A stretch of DNA of 64,000 bases from Heliocidaris erythrogramma (Eukaryota > Echinodermata > Echinoidea > Camarodonta > Echinometridae), in contig CM046863.1 in the NCBI GenBank assembly GCA_025617745.1, positions 1,302,001 to 1,366,000 of the forward strand, in the 5' to 3' direction. Below, one piece after another: positions 36,680 through 47,319 of the stretch. Position 1 is the first letter of the stretch. Each line of letters opens with the position of its first letter. The translations under genes were made by a program, and so were the position numbers. Below the pieces are notes generated by a model that saw only the letters and a list, made by a program, of their open reading frames with translations, was not told the DNA's origin and did no database searches.

Positions 36680-37010
36680 TTAAAAAAATAGATAGATGGA
36701 AGGAAAAAACAGAGAAATAAATAAGGAAAGAGAAGAGGATAGATGGAAGGCCAAAAAACAAAGAAATACATTAGGATAGTGGAGAGGATATGTTTTCCTT
36801 CCATCCATCCTCTTCTTTTTCGTTATGTATTTCTTTGTTTTCCTTCATCTATCCTCTCCCCTTTCCATAATTATATCTTCTTCTCATTCCTTATGTATTT
36901 CTTTGTTTTTCGTTCCATCTATCCTCTCCCTTTCCTTATTTCTTTCTTTGTTTTACCTTCCATTTATCATATTCTCTTTCCTCATGCATTTCTTTGTTTT
37001 TCCTTCCATC
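36680..37010. repeat. Palindromic CTTT-rich minisatellite
   Basis: Units of about 60 bp built from TATTTCTTTGTTTT and CCATCTATCCTCTCC run four times on the plus strand (36785-37010). They are preceded by the same unit inverted (36690-36785). Frames here are not coding. Confidence 0.7.
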
Positions 37011-37012
37011 TA

Positions 37013-37190
37013 CTGGAAACTCAGTATCAAGAGGTCTGATATAACAATATTCCTGATATGACAAGGTAATAATATTCCGGACCAAGCTCTTTATAATCTC
37101 TTGTTTTTTAATCCTGATATAACGAGATTCCTCCTATAACGAGGCAATTTCGATGGTCCCAAGGACCTTTGTTATACTGAGTTTCCACTG
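37013..37190. mobile_element. MITE with CTGGAAACTCAGTAT ends and TA duplication
   Basis: 178 bp between TA at 37011-37012 and 37191-37192. The terminal repeats are CTGGAAACTCAGTAT / ATACTGAGTTTCCACTG, with further GATATAACGA-type words inside. It is nested inside the TU-like element. Confidence 0.8.
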
Positions 37191-37950
37191 TATCTCTAGC
37201 TTCTCCTTTCTTATGTATTTCATTTCCCCCCTTTCTCAGCTTCCCAGGCTGGCTGTATGATAGTGCACAACTTGCATAGAGTAGTTTTACAGGATGTGCG
37301 CTGACGACTTAGACTCTTTCACCAGAGCACTTGCATGATTTTTTTTTTTTCGCGAAATTGCCTACGCTACGGTGTAAAACGAAAACACGCCCCCGGACAA
37401 CTACCCCTTAGGGCATCCACTCTTTAGGACATCTTCTTGACAAATACCACCTAAGGTAACTACCACCGGGACATTAACGACTTAGGGTAATTATTAATCG
37501 GACAACAACCAACATACTCTCACCATGGCATGTAGGTCAACTATCCCCCCAAACAGTTACAACTTCCAGGTACTCGATGGCATTTAAACTGATTTCGGCC
37601 AGGGGAGGACGTTGAGGGGGGGGGGGGGAGGGGTGACCAACAATCAGTAAGGATATAATGAGTATCCAGAGAACGTTTTGGAAATCTGGTTATAAATAGG
37701 ATTTTGGTGCATTATTATGATAAAATTCACCTCACCACGTGAGTTAAATGTGTCTATACCCATGATCACGGGGGGGGGGGGGGGGCTATATTTTTTTCTG
37801 TCAGGACTTGAGCCACCCGACGAGAGAGGGCAGTATTTAAGCGTCAAGAGGGGTGACAATACAGTTTATTCCGTCAAGACTAGTCGGCATGAATATTCAT
37901 GAAAAACAAACTGTAGGGATATAATAAAATGAGCGAACCAGTCACGCAGT

Positions 37951-38021
37951 TCCTTGTGTGGCGCATTCGGATTCACGTTGTCCTCGTCATGAAGAAATCA
38001 CGAGTTCGAGCCTCGGCAGGC
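37951..38021 (+). repeat. tRNA-headed SINE-like unit, arm 1 partner
   Basis: TGTGGCGCATTCGG and CGAGTTCGAGCCTCGGC mirror the head at 35812-35880. Similarity extends over about 420 bp (37783-38205 against 35618-36052, inverted). Confidence 0.6.
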
Positions 38022-38370
38022 TAAGGGGTGTTAGAATTTATGAAAGTATCATTGACAAAATTTTCTTTTGCTGAAATAAAGTAAGGTGAAACTGAGAGAA
38101 AATACAAGTCTTAAAGTCTCTTAAACGGGGCTTCTTGACGCTGAAATACTACCCTCTCTTGTCAGTGGCGCAAATCCTGACAGAAAAAATACGCGTCTGG
38201 GGGTAATTGTCCTAGAGGGTGGTTGTCCTAGGGGGTGGTTTTTTTCCTGTACCTTTGGGGCTATCCAATCTGAATATTCATGAAAGAGACTACAAGTATC
38301 GGACTTGTATTTTCTTACTCAGTTTCACCTTATTTTTAACTCAGCAAAAGAAAATTTCGTAATATATTCC

Positions 38371-38441
38371 TCTGCCGAGATTCGAACTTGCGGTCCTTTC
38401 ATCGATAGCGCACCAGATTATCCGACTGCGCCACACAGAAC
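38371..38441 (-). repeat. tRNA-headed SINE-like unit, arm 2 partner
   Basis: The minus strand reads TGTGGCGCAGTCGG, then AAGTTCGAATCTCGGC. It is the inverted partner of 36335-36408, with the shared body at 38282-38365. Confidence 0.6.
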
Positions 38442-38673
38442 AGCTGCTCAATCCGGGGGGTAATTGTCCTACAGGGTGGTTGTCCTAGGGGGTAGTTGTC
38501 TGGGGGGAAGTTATCCGGGGGGTAATTGTCCTAGGGGGGTAGTCGTCCTAGAGGGTGGTTGCCCTAGGGGGTAGTTGTCCTAGGGGGTAGTTGTCCTAGA
38601 GGGTGGTTATCCTAGGGGTGGTTATCCGGGGGGTGGTTGTCCAGGGGGTAGGGGGCCTAGAACCTTTTAAAAC

Positions 38674-41455
38674 AATATAACAGTATAGACATGCTAGATA
38701 TCTCCATTGCAAGCAGCCTGAATGATTGCATTGAAAATGTTAATCATTTATTCCAAATGATCATATCCAAATATGGTCGCTGCTAAGGCAGATTATGATC
38801 GAGAAATCTATATTTAGAAAATAGTGGCATTTTTCTGTGATTGTTAGTGATGATATATTTTTATAAAGTTAATTTCTGACTGTACTGCTAACTGCAATTA
38901 ATGTGTCGATTTTGAGTTCACGGTCATAATCTGTGAAATGATAACTGAGGTACATAAGTGTCCACACCCAGTTGACATGAATGAGAGCTACTTGTATTCC
39001 ACTTTGCCCCTTCAAGGAGTTCTATAAATGGATGTCATTAGGAATCAGAAGTTAGAGAGCATCCTTGGGATAGAGGTACAGAACATTTTCAGCAGAATTC
39101 CTCTTGCAGCAACACCCACTACTTTGGATGAGGTTGAGGATTACCCATCAATCAGAGTTATCATGAAGAACAGATACAATAAGGCATTGACAGACTTCAG
39201 AATTACATACCAAACTATACTAAGTAAATCTGAATTCCCTCTAGGGTGAAGTGAGGATTCACTCATCTTCATCCTAACCATAGAGACATTACTCAAGTAT
39301 TGCAAAAATGTATTTTCTTCTAACATAGTGGTGGAGGTATAGATGACACCTATATCTCCATCCTGAGTTCTGACTTTATTCTGCCAAACCAAACCGGGGG
39401 AGGGTTGGATAATCTCCTCACCATGACCTTCTTAGCATGTGATTCAAGCCAGAGTGTCTCACCATATCAGACTTGTAAGAAAGTCAACCAAGTTTTAATA
39501 AGAGAATACTCAGTTCAAGTAAGGCTGCAGAACGCCTTAAAGCTGTAAAAGATAGATAGACAAACCCGCTAATTTCACAATATTATGGACTTAGCCACTA
39601 AACTCTACCAAAAATATACCCCATCCTTTATCCAACCATGCTTAAGGCAAGATAGTATTAGAGGAACAATCTCACAAACTATTGGTCATATCTCCTCTAA
39701 AGCCAAAAGAACTGCAGCTTACCTGTAAAGGGCAACCAATATGTAAACTTATAGGTCTTAATATGGTCCCCAGCACATCAAGTCCATGGCTAATATACAT
39801 GTACCCCAATCATGCAAGTCATGAGAATGCTGAGCTGCAATTGCACCACAGGCCTTCACAGTGACACTTTTGAATACCTTCTAGCAAATATAAAAAACTC
39901 CAGGCCGGTATCAACACTTCAATCCTGGACTTGATCTTTGATGAGGCACCCAAAAATTCAATTCTTTGGCCCTGTTTCTGATGAAGTCCAAATCCTAGAC
40001 CACCTTGGCCATGCTGTTAATCCTTAATTAACATGCAGATTTCTTATGGGTAGGATTAGGGGAAAATATGCTAAATTCTATTCCAATCCTCTCAGATTTA
40101 TTTCAGGTAGACAGGTTTAGCTACAGACCGACAAGTTTATCATCTTATGAATTAGGTTCTGTGACTGAGGTGAATCCATCTATTAAGCCTCCATTGCCTC
40201 CCTCCCAACGCCAAGGCATAGAGGTGGAAGCATAACTACTCAAGTACAGCTAACCAGTTAGGATCAGCTGTTGTTACTGCAACGGTCCCCCACATGGATA
40301 CCCACATCTTGCCCGGAGCTATCCGAACATGCGACCAATTAAAAAATGTCTTTGCAACATAATTGCTGTTGTGTAATAACAAAAATCTGTCCCTTTTTTT
40401 TTAATTACTCAGTTTTCATAATAATACTAGCATGGCAACAACCCTGTTTTAACATTACTATGGCCTTAAGTGATTTGGATTATGACTGTAATAACTCTGG
40501 CAGTTTATGATATATCAAGACCAATATTTTGTGTTTTCTATTGTTGAAACAGTATATACATATGTAATTTTCAAACAATTTCCTCCGCGTGCTCAACACC
40601 AATTTCTCACAACTTACCCCCTTAAATGATGATATCAGAGACAAGATGATCAGAGAGATGATATCAGAGACAAGGGTTACCCATGGAATCTTCTTTGCGT
40701 GGAAATAGGTTATAGGAGATATATGTCTCGAAAGAGGAAAGAATCAAATCCCTACTGATTATAATTAAACAGGGTAGAACCATGGAAACAGTGTTGAAGA
40801 ATGTAAGCAAACTGAGTGTAATGTCAAGCTACTCTCTGTTTATCTCAAACGATGAACCGACGTGGATTAATGCAAAAACGCTTAATGTTCCAGCAAGTTT
40901 GTAGCACATAATTTGGAGCTCTGCTCCCTGTTTATTGTAAAATGTGAATTTCTGATGGTCAAGTCTAGAAATCACTATATGGGCTTAAAATTATGACAGC
41001 AAATTAATTGCTGTGAAGTTCAATGTTGTATCTCTTGTCAATTGATTAAGAAATACCCTGAATACAATGACAGTACCCCTAACCATGGCCTTAACTCTAA
41101 TACTTTATGATCTTAAAATTTCAAACCAATTTGCTTTTCGGTATAAGGACGCATACACAATATAGTTTCCTTCTATGTTAAATTAATCAACTATTCAGTA
41201 CTGTTTGACACCTCGTTTGTTTGATATGTTGTAAGAGATTATGTATTATTTATTCTTTATAAAATCATTATGGATGATAATTTATGATTCTAAGTTTCTT
41301 TAAATTGTCTCAAATTACAATTATTAATTACTGGTTAATTTTAGATATATAATATTGATAACTATAGGCCTATATGTTTGCGCCTTTATGGTTATCGTTA
41401 TCATTAATTACTTTATCGTTGTTTTTGTTCTCGTTAATTCTTTGTTTTTGTATAT
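38674..41455. other. No recognised gene; possible decayed coding fossil at 39000-40330
   Basis: 39000-40330 has more even base composition and several broken open stretches on the plus strand, so it could be an old retroelement or pseudogene, but I recognise no domain. The rest (38674-39000, 40330-41455) is AT-rich without features. The unseen 5' exons of the ankyrin gene might lie here; I could not identify one. Confidence 0.35.
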
Positions 41456-41459
41456 GGTA

Positions 41460-41870
41460 ATGAAATAGGCCGAGACTCCGGACGTAGCTGAATATACCAC
41501 GGGTTTTATTGACGCCAAGCTCTCGGCATTATCGCCTTCTTCGAGGGCTGTACAACGAAAGAGAGCGGAAATTGAACAAAATGTCCCAATACAAGCATAA
41601 AATGAAAAGTAATAAGCGATACATTTATGCTGACAATAACTAATATCCAATGTAGATAATCTATACATAAATCAGTAAAGTGATAATCAGTGTAAAGTTT
41701 AATATAATTAAAATCATTACCTGTTAGGTTGTTTGTGGTTATGCAAATGGACAGTGCTTGCTTGTGCGATGGATCACGTGGTGTGATCCATCGCACAACA
41801 AGTAAACTGATGCGTGTCATTGTGGCGTCACATGTCCATGTCATAGCATGACACCTCTCCCACCAAAAAA
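41460..41870 (-). mobile_element. Penelope-like element terminus (pLTR-like), copy 1
   Basis: On the minus strand it reads CGAAGAAGGCGATAATGCCG, AGAGCTTGGCGTCAATAAA and 'TACGTCCGGAGTCTCGGCC'. This matches, inverted, 58640-58990. The GAAGAAGG...GCCGA..GCTT phrase sits where other Penelope terminal repeats carry a hammerhead core. A perfect short palindrome around GATCACGTGGTGTGATC (about 41763-41800) marks the far side. Confidence 0.55.
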
Positions 41871-42004
41871 AAAAACAAAACAAAAAACAACAAAATAATA
41901 AATGAAAACAAAATAAATAAATTAAAAATAAATTAAAAAAAAAAAAAAAACAATATAAAGTATATAAAAAATATAAAATACAATTATTGTGTAACTTTTT
42001 ATAG

Positions 42005-42120
42005 ATGAATGGGCTAAAAATGAAGAAGATCTAGCGCAGCAATATTCATCGATAATAAAGTCAGCGTATGATGGAGAACTGGAAGAAGTTCGACGAAATG
42101 TACTCAGAAACAGAGATTCA
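42005..42120 (+). CDS. Ankyrin-repeat gene, internal exon 1 in window
   Basis: This is the first exon I can support of a host ankyrin-repeat protein. An acceptor (TTTTTATAG) precedes it and a strong donor GTAAGT follows. It enters in phase 1 and leaves in phase 0. It encodes 'SAYDGELEEVRRNVLRNRDS', an ankyrin-type helix pair without the TPLH start, likely an N-terminal cap. An exon further left must supply the first base of its first codon; I did not find it. Across the nine exons the frame stays open for about 440 residues with about ten or eleven ankyrin repeats. Ankyrin repeats are protein-binding scaffolds; no signal peptide, membrane segment or catalytic domain is in view, so the partner and role are unknown. 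Confidence 0.75.
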
Positions 42121-42535
42121 GTAAGTACCATTGAAATCGTTTACAATAAAACGGATAACAAAATACAGAACCCAGTTTTTCAAACACTCAGTACAGTTTA
42201 AGCAAGATTACACCCCCTGTAGAGCCCACAAATGTAAAAATCAACCACAAATGTAACAATAACCACAAATGTAAAAACATTGCACCCGCAAATGTCAAAA
42301 TAACCACAAATGTCATAACATGTCAACCACAAATGTCAAAATAACCACAAATGTAATAAAAATCTCCCACAAATTAAAAAAATCGGTTTAACCACAAATG
42401 TAAAAATATTTCGCCTACAAATGTAAAAATTTCCATTTTTACCACAAATATCATAACATGTCGACCGCAAGTGTAAAAAAAATCATTGCTTGCATAATGT
42501 ACCCATGTAAGATAAGTTATTATGAGATGTATGTG

Positions 42536-42633
42536 TTTCAATATGGCACGAAAAAGAGACATGATAACGAAGCTTTTCGACCTGCACTCATCAGGTTATC
42601 ACGCAGGTATATAACAAATTACTTGAAATCAAC
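42536..42633 (-). repeat. Inverted terminal repeat of Penelope insertion, left
   Basis: 98 bp, identical to the reverse complement of 43115-43212 with no mismatch by eye. Penelope elements commonly carry pseudo-LTRs in direct or inverted orientation. Confidence 0.9.
42560..42603 (-). ncRNA. Hammerhead-like motif, mirror copy
   Basis: Exact reverse complement of 43145-43188, because the inverted repeats are identical. The two copies face each other across the endonuclease frame. Confidence 0.45.
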
Positions 42634-43114
42634 ACACAGGATGCTACCGTCAACTAGCAAGGATGTACTACCCACCCCCCACTTGAGTAATGTTATTTAC
42701 CAATTTCAGTGCCGGTGCGATGCCAGGTACGTGGGCCGTACTTCTCAGCGGTTGGCTGATCGCATTAAACAACACATTCCCTCCATTATTCGGAACCGTA
42801 CAACCAATCAGCGCACGCAGCCCGTCCGTGCCTGCAAATCTGAAATGCACGCTAACAGACCAAAGATAGCCAAATGCGATTCAGCGATTGGTCTCCACTT
42901 GCTGAACAATCCAGCTTGCGCACAAAGCTATGCCGACGATCAATTCTCAATTATGTCCCGGGCCAGAAGCTCAGCGCATTTACGCTTTCTGGAAGCTGCT
43001 TATATTCAATCGCAAGAACCTCTTCTGTGCAGACAAAAGGAGTTCGTCCAAGCTTTGCGATTGTTCTGAAATTACGGCGTCTAGGTTGCGTCCGGGTTCA
43101 CCGAGTATAATATA

Positions 43115-43212
43115 GTTGATTTCAAGTAATTTGTTATATACCTGCGTGATAACCTGATGAGTGCAGGTCGAAAAGCTTCGTTATCATGTCTCTTTTTCGT
43201 GCCATATTGAAA
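43115..43212 (+). repeat. Inverted terminal repeat of Penelope insertion, right
   Basis: Perfect mirror of 42536-42633. It contains the hammerhead-like motif on the plus strand. Confidence 0.9.
43145..43188 (+). ncRNA. Hammerhead-ribozyme-like motif (type I)
   Basis: In order: stem I strand TGATAAC (43147-43153), core CTGATGA (43154-43160), short stem II GTGCAGGTC (43161-43169), core GAA, palindromic stem III AAGCTT (43173-43178), cleavage-type C (43179), and stem I strand GTTATCA (43180-43186), which pairs perfectly with the first. Hammerheads in Penelope terminal repeats are established, and a palindromic stem III fits action as a dimer. The weak point is stem II, where only the closing G-C pair is certain; ACCTGC at 43140-43145 could compete by pairing with GCAGGT. 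The mirror motif is at 42560-42603 on the minus strand. Confidence 0.5.
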
Positions 43213-43802
43213 TTTTGCAGTACCAAGAAATTATATGTATGTGTTTGAGTGCGTGCATGTGTGTGTGAGAGGTTTCCCTGACCATTAAAATCCCTAAAAT
43301 ATTGAAACACCCTTTACCACAAATGTCAAAACATGTCAACCGCAAATGTAAAAATTTATTAAACTAGTTGTTTACTAGTGGGTTCCCTTTTATGACCAGT
43401 TTACAGAGACGGGGGTCAAGGAGCTGATCATAAACTTCAATGGCAAGAAAAATTCAGATAGTCCATCGATCTCTACACAGAACAGCAATTAATACGATTC
43501 TAGTGAGGGCAATTAATGTTGTATCCCCCGAAAGTAGCCAGTCAATATCATTATAATTAACAGAATCAGGCGTCTAGAGCGAACTCGAAAATATTGTAAA
43601 AATAAAATTTATTGCCCGCTATTTAAACACGCAAAATCCCATTGACAAAGCCGGGCAATAACATTTAAAAATTGCATTGCTCAGATGTCTGATATGGTTA
43701 ATACTTTTTTTTATTCACGCGATTTGATGGGGCTGTAGCCCCTTCACTTTTTGAGTAGACACGTTTCATATAATTTTGTTTAATGATTATGCACAATATA
43801 TA

Positions 43803-43838
<36 letters not shown>

Positions 43839-44689
43839 AAAGAGATCACATTTTAAAGATATATATACATTGTAATAATGTTTGGTCGCTTGCTTCGCTC
43901 GCTCGCAAAATGTTGTAAAGTGTAGTTGATAGGCGTCAGTCCCCACTTCCAAAACGATCATTACCCTGCATTGTGGTAGATGTACCATAGTTATATTGAT
44001 GATTATAATGAATAGAAACAGAATGACACAATGAGAGAGATGATGGAAGGATGGATATAAAGAGTACTATAAGGAAAGACGGAAGTGAAGATAAATCGAT
44101 GAAAAACAATGCAATAGGGAAGATTGAAAGTTAAGGGATGGAAGGATAAAGACATATGCCTAACGTAAAGATAGAGAGAGAGAGAGAGAGAGAAATGGTA
44201 GAAGAATTAAGAAAAAAACATGGCGAAAGATGGCAGAGAAGATGGTAAACAAGCCCCCCCCCCCCCGCTCCCCAAACAAAAACAAGAAAGAAGAAGAAAA
44301 ATAATAACATAACGAAATTAGAGATGAAAAGAAGAAAAAAGTAGATAAAAAGAAAGAATAATGCAAAATAGGCAAAATGATAGAAAGATAAACCAAGAAA
44401 TAAAGAGAGAAAAACATAGAGAATATGATAAAAGAAATAATGTAAAGATTAACATTAATATGGAAAGATGGAAGAGGTAATAGAAGGAATTAAAGAATAA
44501 CACAAGCCATGCTCCATCAGGTCACCCTTTTTCTCCTCTTTTTGTACTCCCCCCCCCCCTCAAAAAAAAAATTAACATAAAATTACTGCCAAAAATGTTC
44601 GAAAATTTAGGTCAGTGTGCCGAACAGAGGCCTGACTGTTTAGTCATAGCCACCTAGAGTAGTATTGTAGAGGGAAAACTAGCCCAGTT

Positions 44690-45575
44690 GGTCATTAGAC
44701 GAAACGATGATTAGACCAAATGGTTATTAGACTAAATATGCGTTAAATGATTATATACCAAATGAGGTTAGAATAACTGACAAATGGACCAAATGATGTG
44801 TAGACCACATGGGTATTAGACCAACTGGGTTTAGACCATTTGTTGATTAGACGAAATGGCAATTAGACCAATTGATAATGGACCAAATGGTTATTAGATC
44901 AAATGGTTTTAGACCAAATGGCCATTAGACGAATTGAAAATTAGACCAAATAGTAAATGGACGAAATGGTGATTAGACCAATTGGTTATTAGACCAACTG
45001 ATATTAGATGGAATGATGTTAGACCAATTGGCTATTAGACCAACTGGCTGTAGACCAAGTGGCAATAAACCTATATAACTATGACAGGCTAAAGTTTGTC
45101 TGTAGTATTAGACCAATGGATATTAGACCAAGTGAACATTAGACCAAACTGTTATTAGACGAACTGAGAATTGGACCAAACGATGATTAACAAAAATGGT
45201 AATTAGACGAAGTGATGATTAGACGATGTGGGTATTAGACCAACTGGGTTTAGACAAAATGGCTATTAGACCAAATGATGATTAGACCATTTGGTTATTA
45301 GACCAATTGTTTTTAGCCTAAATAGATTAGACCAAGTGAACATTAGACGAACTGATAGTGGGTTTAGACCAAATGGGTATTAAACCAAATAGGTTTTAGA
45401 CGAATCGGCTATACACGAAGTGGTGATTAGACTAAGTGATTAAACTAATTATTAGACCAAATGGCTATTAGAAGAAATATATCTTAGATGAATTGGTGAT
45501 GGACGAATAGACCAAATGATGTTGGACCATTTGCTTTCAGACCAATTGGCATTGGACCAAGTGGCAATTTACCAT
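44690..45575 (-). repeat. Array of TTAGACCAAATGG units
   Basis: Reverse-complement counterpart of the 7450-8275 array, with the same core and drifting linkers. Confidence 0.85.
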
Positions 45576-45930
45576 AATAACTTACATCGGTGCATTATTT
45601 GCAAGCAATGAGTTTTTACATTTGCAGTCGACGTGTTATGACATTTGTGGTAAAAATGGAAATTTTTACATTTGTAGGTGAAATGTTTTTACATTTGTGG
45701 TTAAACAGATTTTTAAATTTGTGGGCGATTTTTATTACATTTGTGGTTATTTTGACAGTTGTGGTAGACTGTTATGACATTTGTGGTTATTTTGACATTT
45801 GCGGGTGCAATGTTTTTACATTTGTGGTATTTTTTACATTTGTAGTTGATTTTTACATTTGTGGGCTCTACTACCCCCCCCCCCCCAAAAAAAAAGAATG
45901 TTGTCCAGTTTTTGTCGTTTGTCGGGGTTT

Positions 45931-46073
45931 TTGACTGGAAAGCCACCATTCGTCCAGAGCAACACCACCCCTCCCCCCCCCCCCCCCGGTTTCGCTGAAA
46001 GGGACCCGACACTCCCAACGCATCCTTTCGGCAAAACCATGGGGCTTTGGACGAATGGTGGCGTTCCAGTCAA
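45931..46073. mobile_element. MITE with TTGACTGGAAAGCCACCATT ends
   Basis: About 143 bp. TTGACTGGAAAGCCACCATT, then CGTCCA, at the left is mirrored by TGGACGAATGGTGGCGTTCC, then AGTCAA, at the right, an inverted repeat of about 26 bp with one mismatch. A C-run fills the interior. Confidence 0.65.
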
Positions 46074-46274
46074 AGCGACGCGACGCTACAAGCCAAAGAC
46101 ATCGTTTCCTCCAAACACTCGCGATACTCCAAGATATACTAAAATCCACACCCACACTCGATTCGCCTATAAATTAGAGAGAATTTTCAAGATAACATGT
46201 TCGTACGTAGACCAGTAGACGGAATCCTAAATGAAGCCGATATCTCATTTGATTTTATTAATTTCACCCCTAAG

Positions 46275-46426
46275 ATCAATGAGAGAACTCAAAGTGAAAG
46301 GAATGCACTTCATGCCGCTTCTACCAACGGCCATCTCAAAATCGTTAAACTCCTGGTCGAAGCTAGCCTGGCCATAAACGGACAGGATGCGACAGGCATC
46401 ACACCACTACGAATGGCAGTTAATAG
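46275..46426 (+). CDS. Ankyrin-repeat gene, exon 2
   Basis: The acceptor is TTTCACCCCTAAG; it enters in phase 0 and leaves in phase 2 before GTCAGT. It reads INERTQSERNALHAASTNGH, then 'LKIVKLLVEASLAINGQD' and 'GITPLRMAVNR'. This is one full ankyrin repeat and the start of a second, which continues in exon 3. Confidence 0.85.
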
Positions 46427-46681
46427 GTCAGTAGCAGTAGGACTTTGAACATTTATCCCACATAAACTTAAACAACGGTTAAAACAATAGTATTTACATG
46501 AATATTATGAGTATAAGTTTTTCTTTGTAATGCCACTAAGTGTCAGTTCGCAGTTCGTCAGTTCGTATTATTATAATACCGTACACACATTAAAAGAAGC
46601 TTACTACAATAGCTTTAGAACGGACATTTCCACACTATCCAAGTCATGATCTACATACATTTGCATTACGTCATACTGCAG

Positions 46682-46838
46682 AAACCATGATGAAGTTACA
46701 AGGTACTTGCTGAGCCAGAAAGCCGATCCAAATATTGCAGACCATGCTGGCTGGACTCCTCTGCATTCTGCTGCGCTGAATGATCGTGCTGACATAATAA
46801 AGTGTTTAAAGACATTTGGTGCCGACGTTACTAAACAG
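46682..46838 (+). CDS. Ankyrin-repeat gene, exon 3 (GC donor)
   Basis: 157 bp, entering in phase 2 (the split Arg codon AG|A closes correctly) and leaving in phase 0. It reads NHDEVTRYLLSQKADPNIAD, 'GWTPLHSAALNDRADIIKCL' and 'GADVTKQ'. The donor is AG|GCAAGT: a GC-AG intron with an otherwise consensus site. No GT donor in the right place restores the frame. Confidence 0.85.
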
Positions 46839-47319
46839 GCAAGTTCTGTCTATTTTGACACAAGTTGATGCACTGTCCACATGGGCTAATCCTGGATCAT
46901 GCAAAGGGGTGACGGGTACAATTAAAACAAAACAAAACAACCCCCTTCAACGAAAAAAAAAGAAGAAGAAGAAAGAAAGGGGGTCAGAACGAGCCGGTCA
47001 CATCCCTTAAATCTGTCAGTGACTGAAGAGATTTAGCAGGGGTTGACTACCACATCCAATTCCAGTGAAAAAATATCCTTCTTCTGTATAGAAACGAAGC
47101 CTTTTAATATACATAGTATTATAGGTACAGTTAACTAATCTATGTTTAATCTGTTTGATGTGTGGAAGAAAACTGCATTGCATTTCAGACCGGCAGGTTA
47201 AAAAGAATTTCAGTGAAGCGATGCAGCAGAAAGATAAAAGAAAGATAACTGACCCTACCAACGTTTCTATTTGCACAAACAAGACTTTAACAATCTCTTT
47301 TTTGTTAACTTTGTATTAG

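Larger units (their letters stand above)
34958..38664. mobile_element. TU-like foldback element, second family, about 3.7 kb
   Basis: The ends are arrays of 16-17 bp units GGACAACTACCCCCTA (left, about 34970-35620) and their reverse complement (right, about 38200-38655). TTTTAAAAC stands just outside both ends (34949-34957 and 38665-38673), giving a likely 8-9 bp target duplication, the size known for sea urchin TU elements. Inside are two nested inverted pairs of tRNA-headed SINE-like units (35640-35990 with 37783-38200; 36190-36520 with 38244-38445). The centre holds CTTT-rich repeats and a separate MITE. No transposase is visible. Confidence 0.8.
42539..43234 (+). mobile_element. Penelope-like element 3' segment with GIY-YIG endonuclease
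   Basis: It is flanked by the 12-bp duplication ATGTATGTGTTT (42527-42538 and 43235-43246), so it is one discrete insertion. The plus-strand frame (about 42633-43066) encodes the C-terminal endonuclease of a Penelope element: 'VIYQFQCRCDARYVGRTSQR' followed by LADRIKQHIP, a GIY-YIG variant preceded by a Cys pair. A frame of about 140 codons stays open to its stop. RT is absent, so this is a 5'-truncated copy. It is bounded by 98-bp perfect inverted repeats (42536-42633 and 43115-43212). The uncorrupted arms suggest a young insertion. Confidence 0.85.
42218..45872. mobile_element. TU-like foldback element, copy 2 (inverted), intronic
   Basis: Same family as 7154-10736 in opposite orientation, filling the first ankyrin intron. 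It starts TGTAGAGCCCACAAATG and ends GGGCTCTACT. The eight bases outside (ACACCCCC left, ACCCCCCC right) agree at seven positions, a plausible target duplication. The ACAAATGT array (42218-42505) is split from its remainder by a Penelope insertion. The TTAGACCAAATGG array is long on the right (44690-45575) and missing on the left. GA and TA simple repeats fill the middle. No transposase. Confidence 0.8.

Noticed and set aside
36743-37061. Phe/Ser/Leu-rich frames on both strands
   Set aside because: CTTT-rich minisatellite translated in several frames.
39028-39249. 73-codon frame with ordinary amino-acid composition
   Set aside because: No recognised domain and no matching splice sites; recorded only as a possible decayed fossil region.
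42458-42632. Upstream part of the Penelope endonuclease frame
   Set aside because: The frame runs in from the foldback array and the inverted repeat, which are not coding; only the part after about 42633 looks like the endonuclease protein.
45859-46218. 119-codon frame overlapping C-runs just before ankyrin exon 2
   Set aside because: Pro-rich translation of C-runs and a MITE; the polypyrimidine acceptor and phase place the exon start at 46275.
46197-46274. Met start upstream in the ankyrin frame
   Set aside because: An open frame reaches back to 46197, but the joined phase with exon 1 and the acceptor TTTCACCCCTAAG make an internal exon more likely than a new start.
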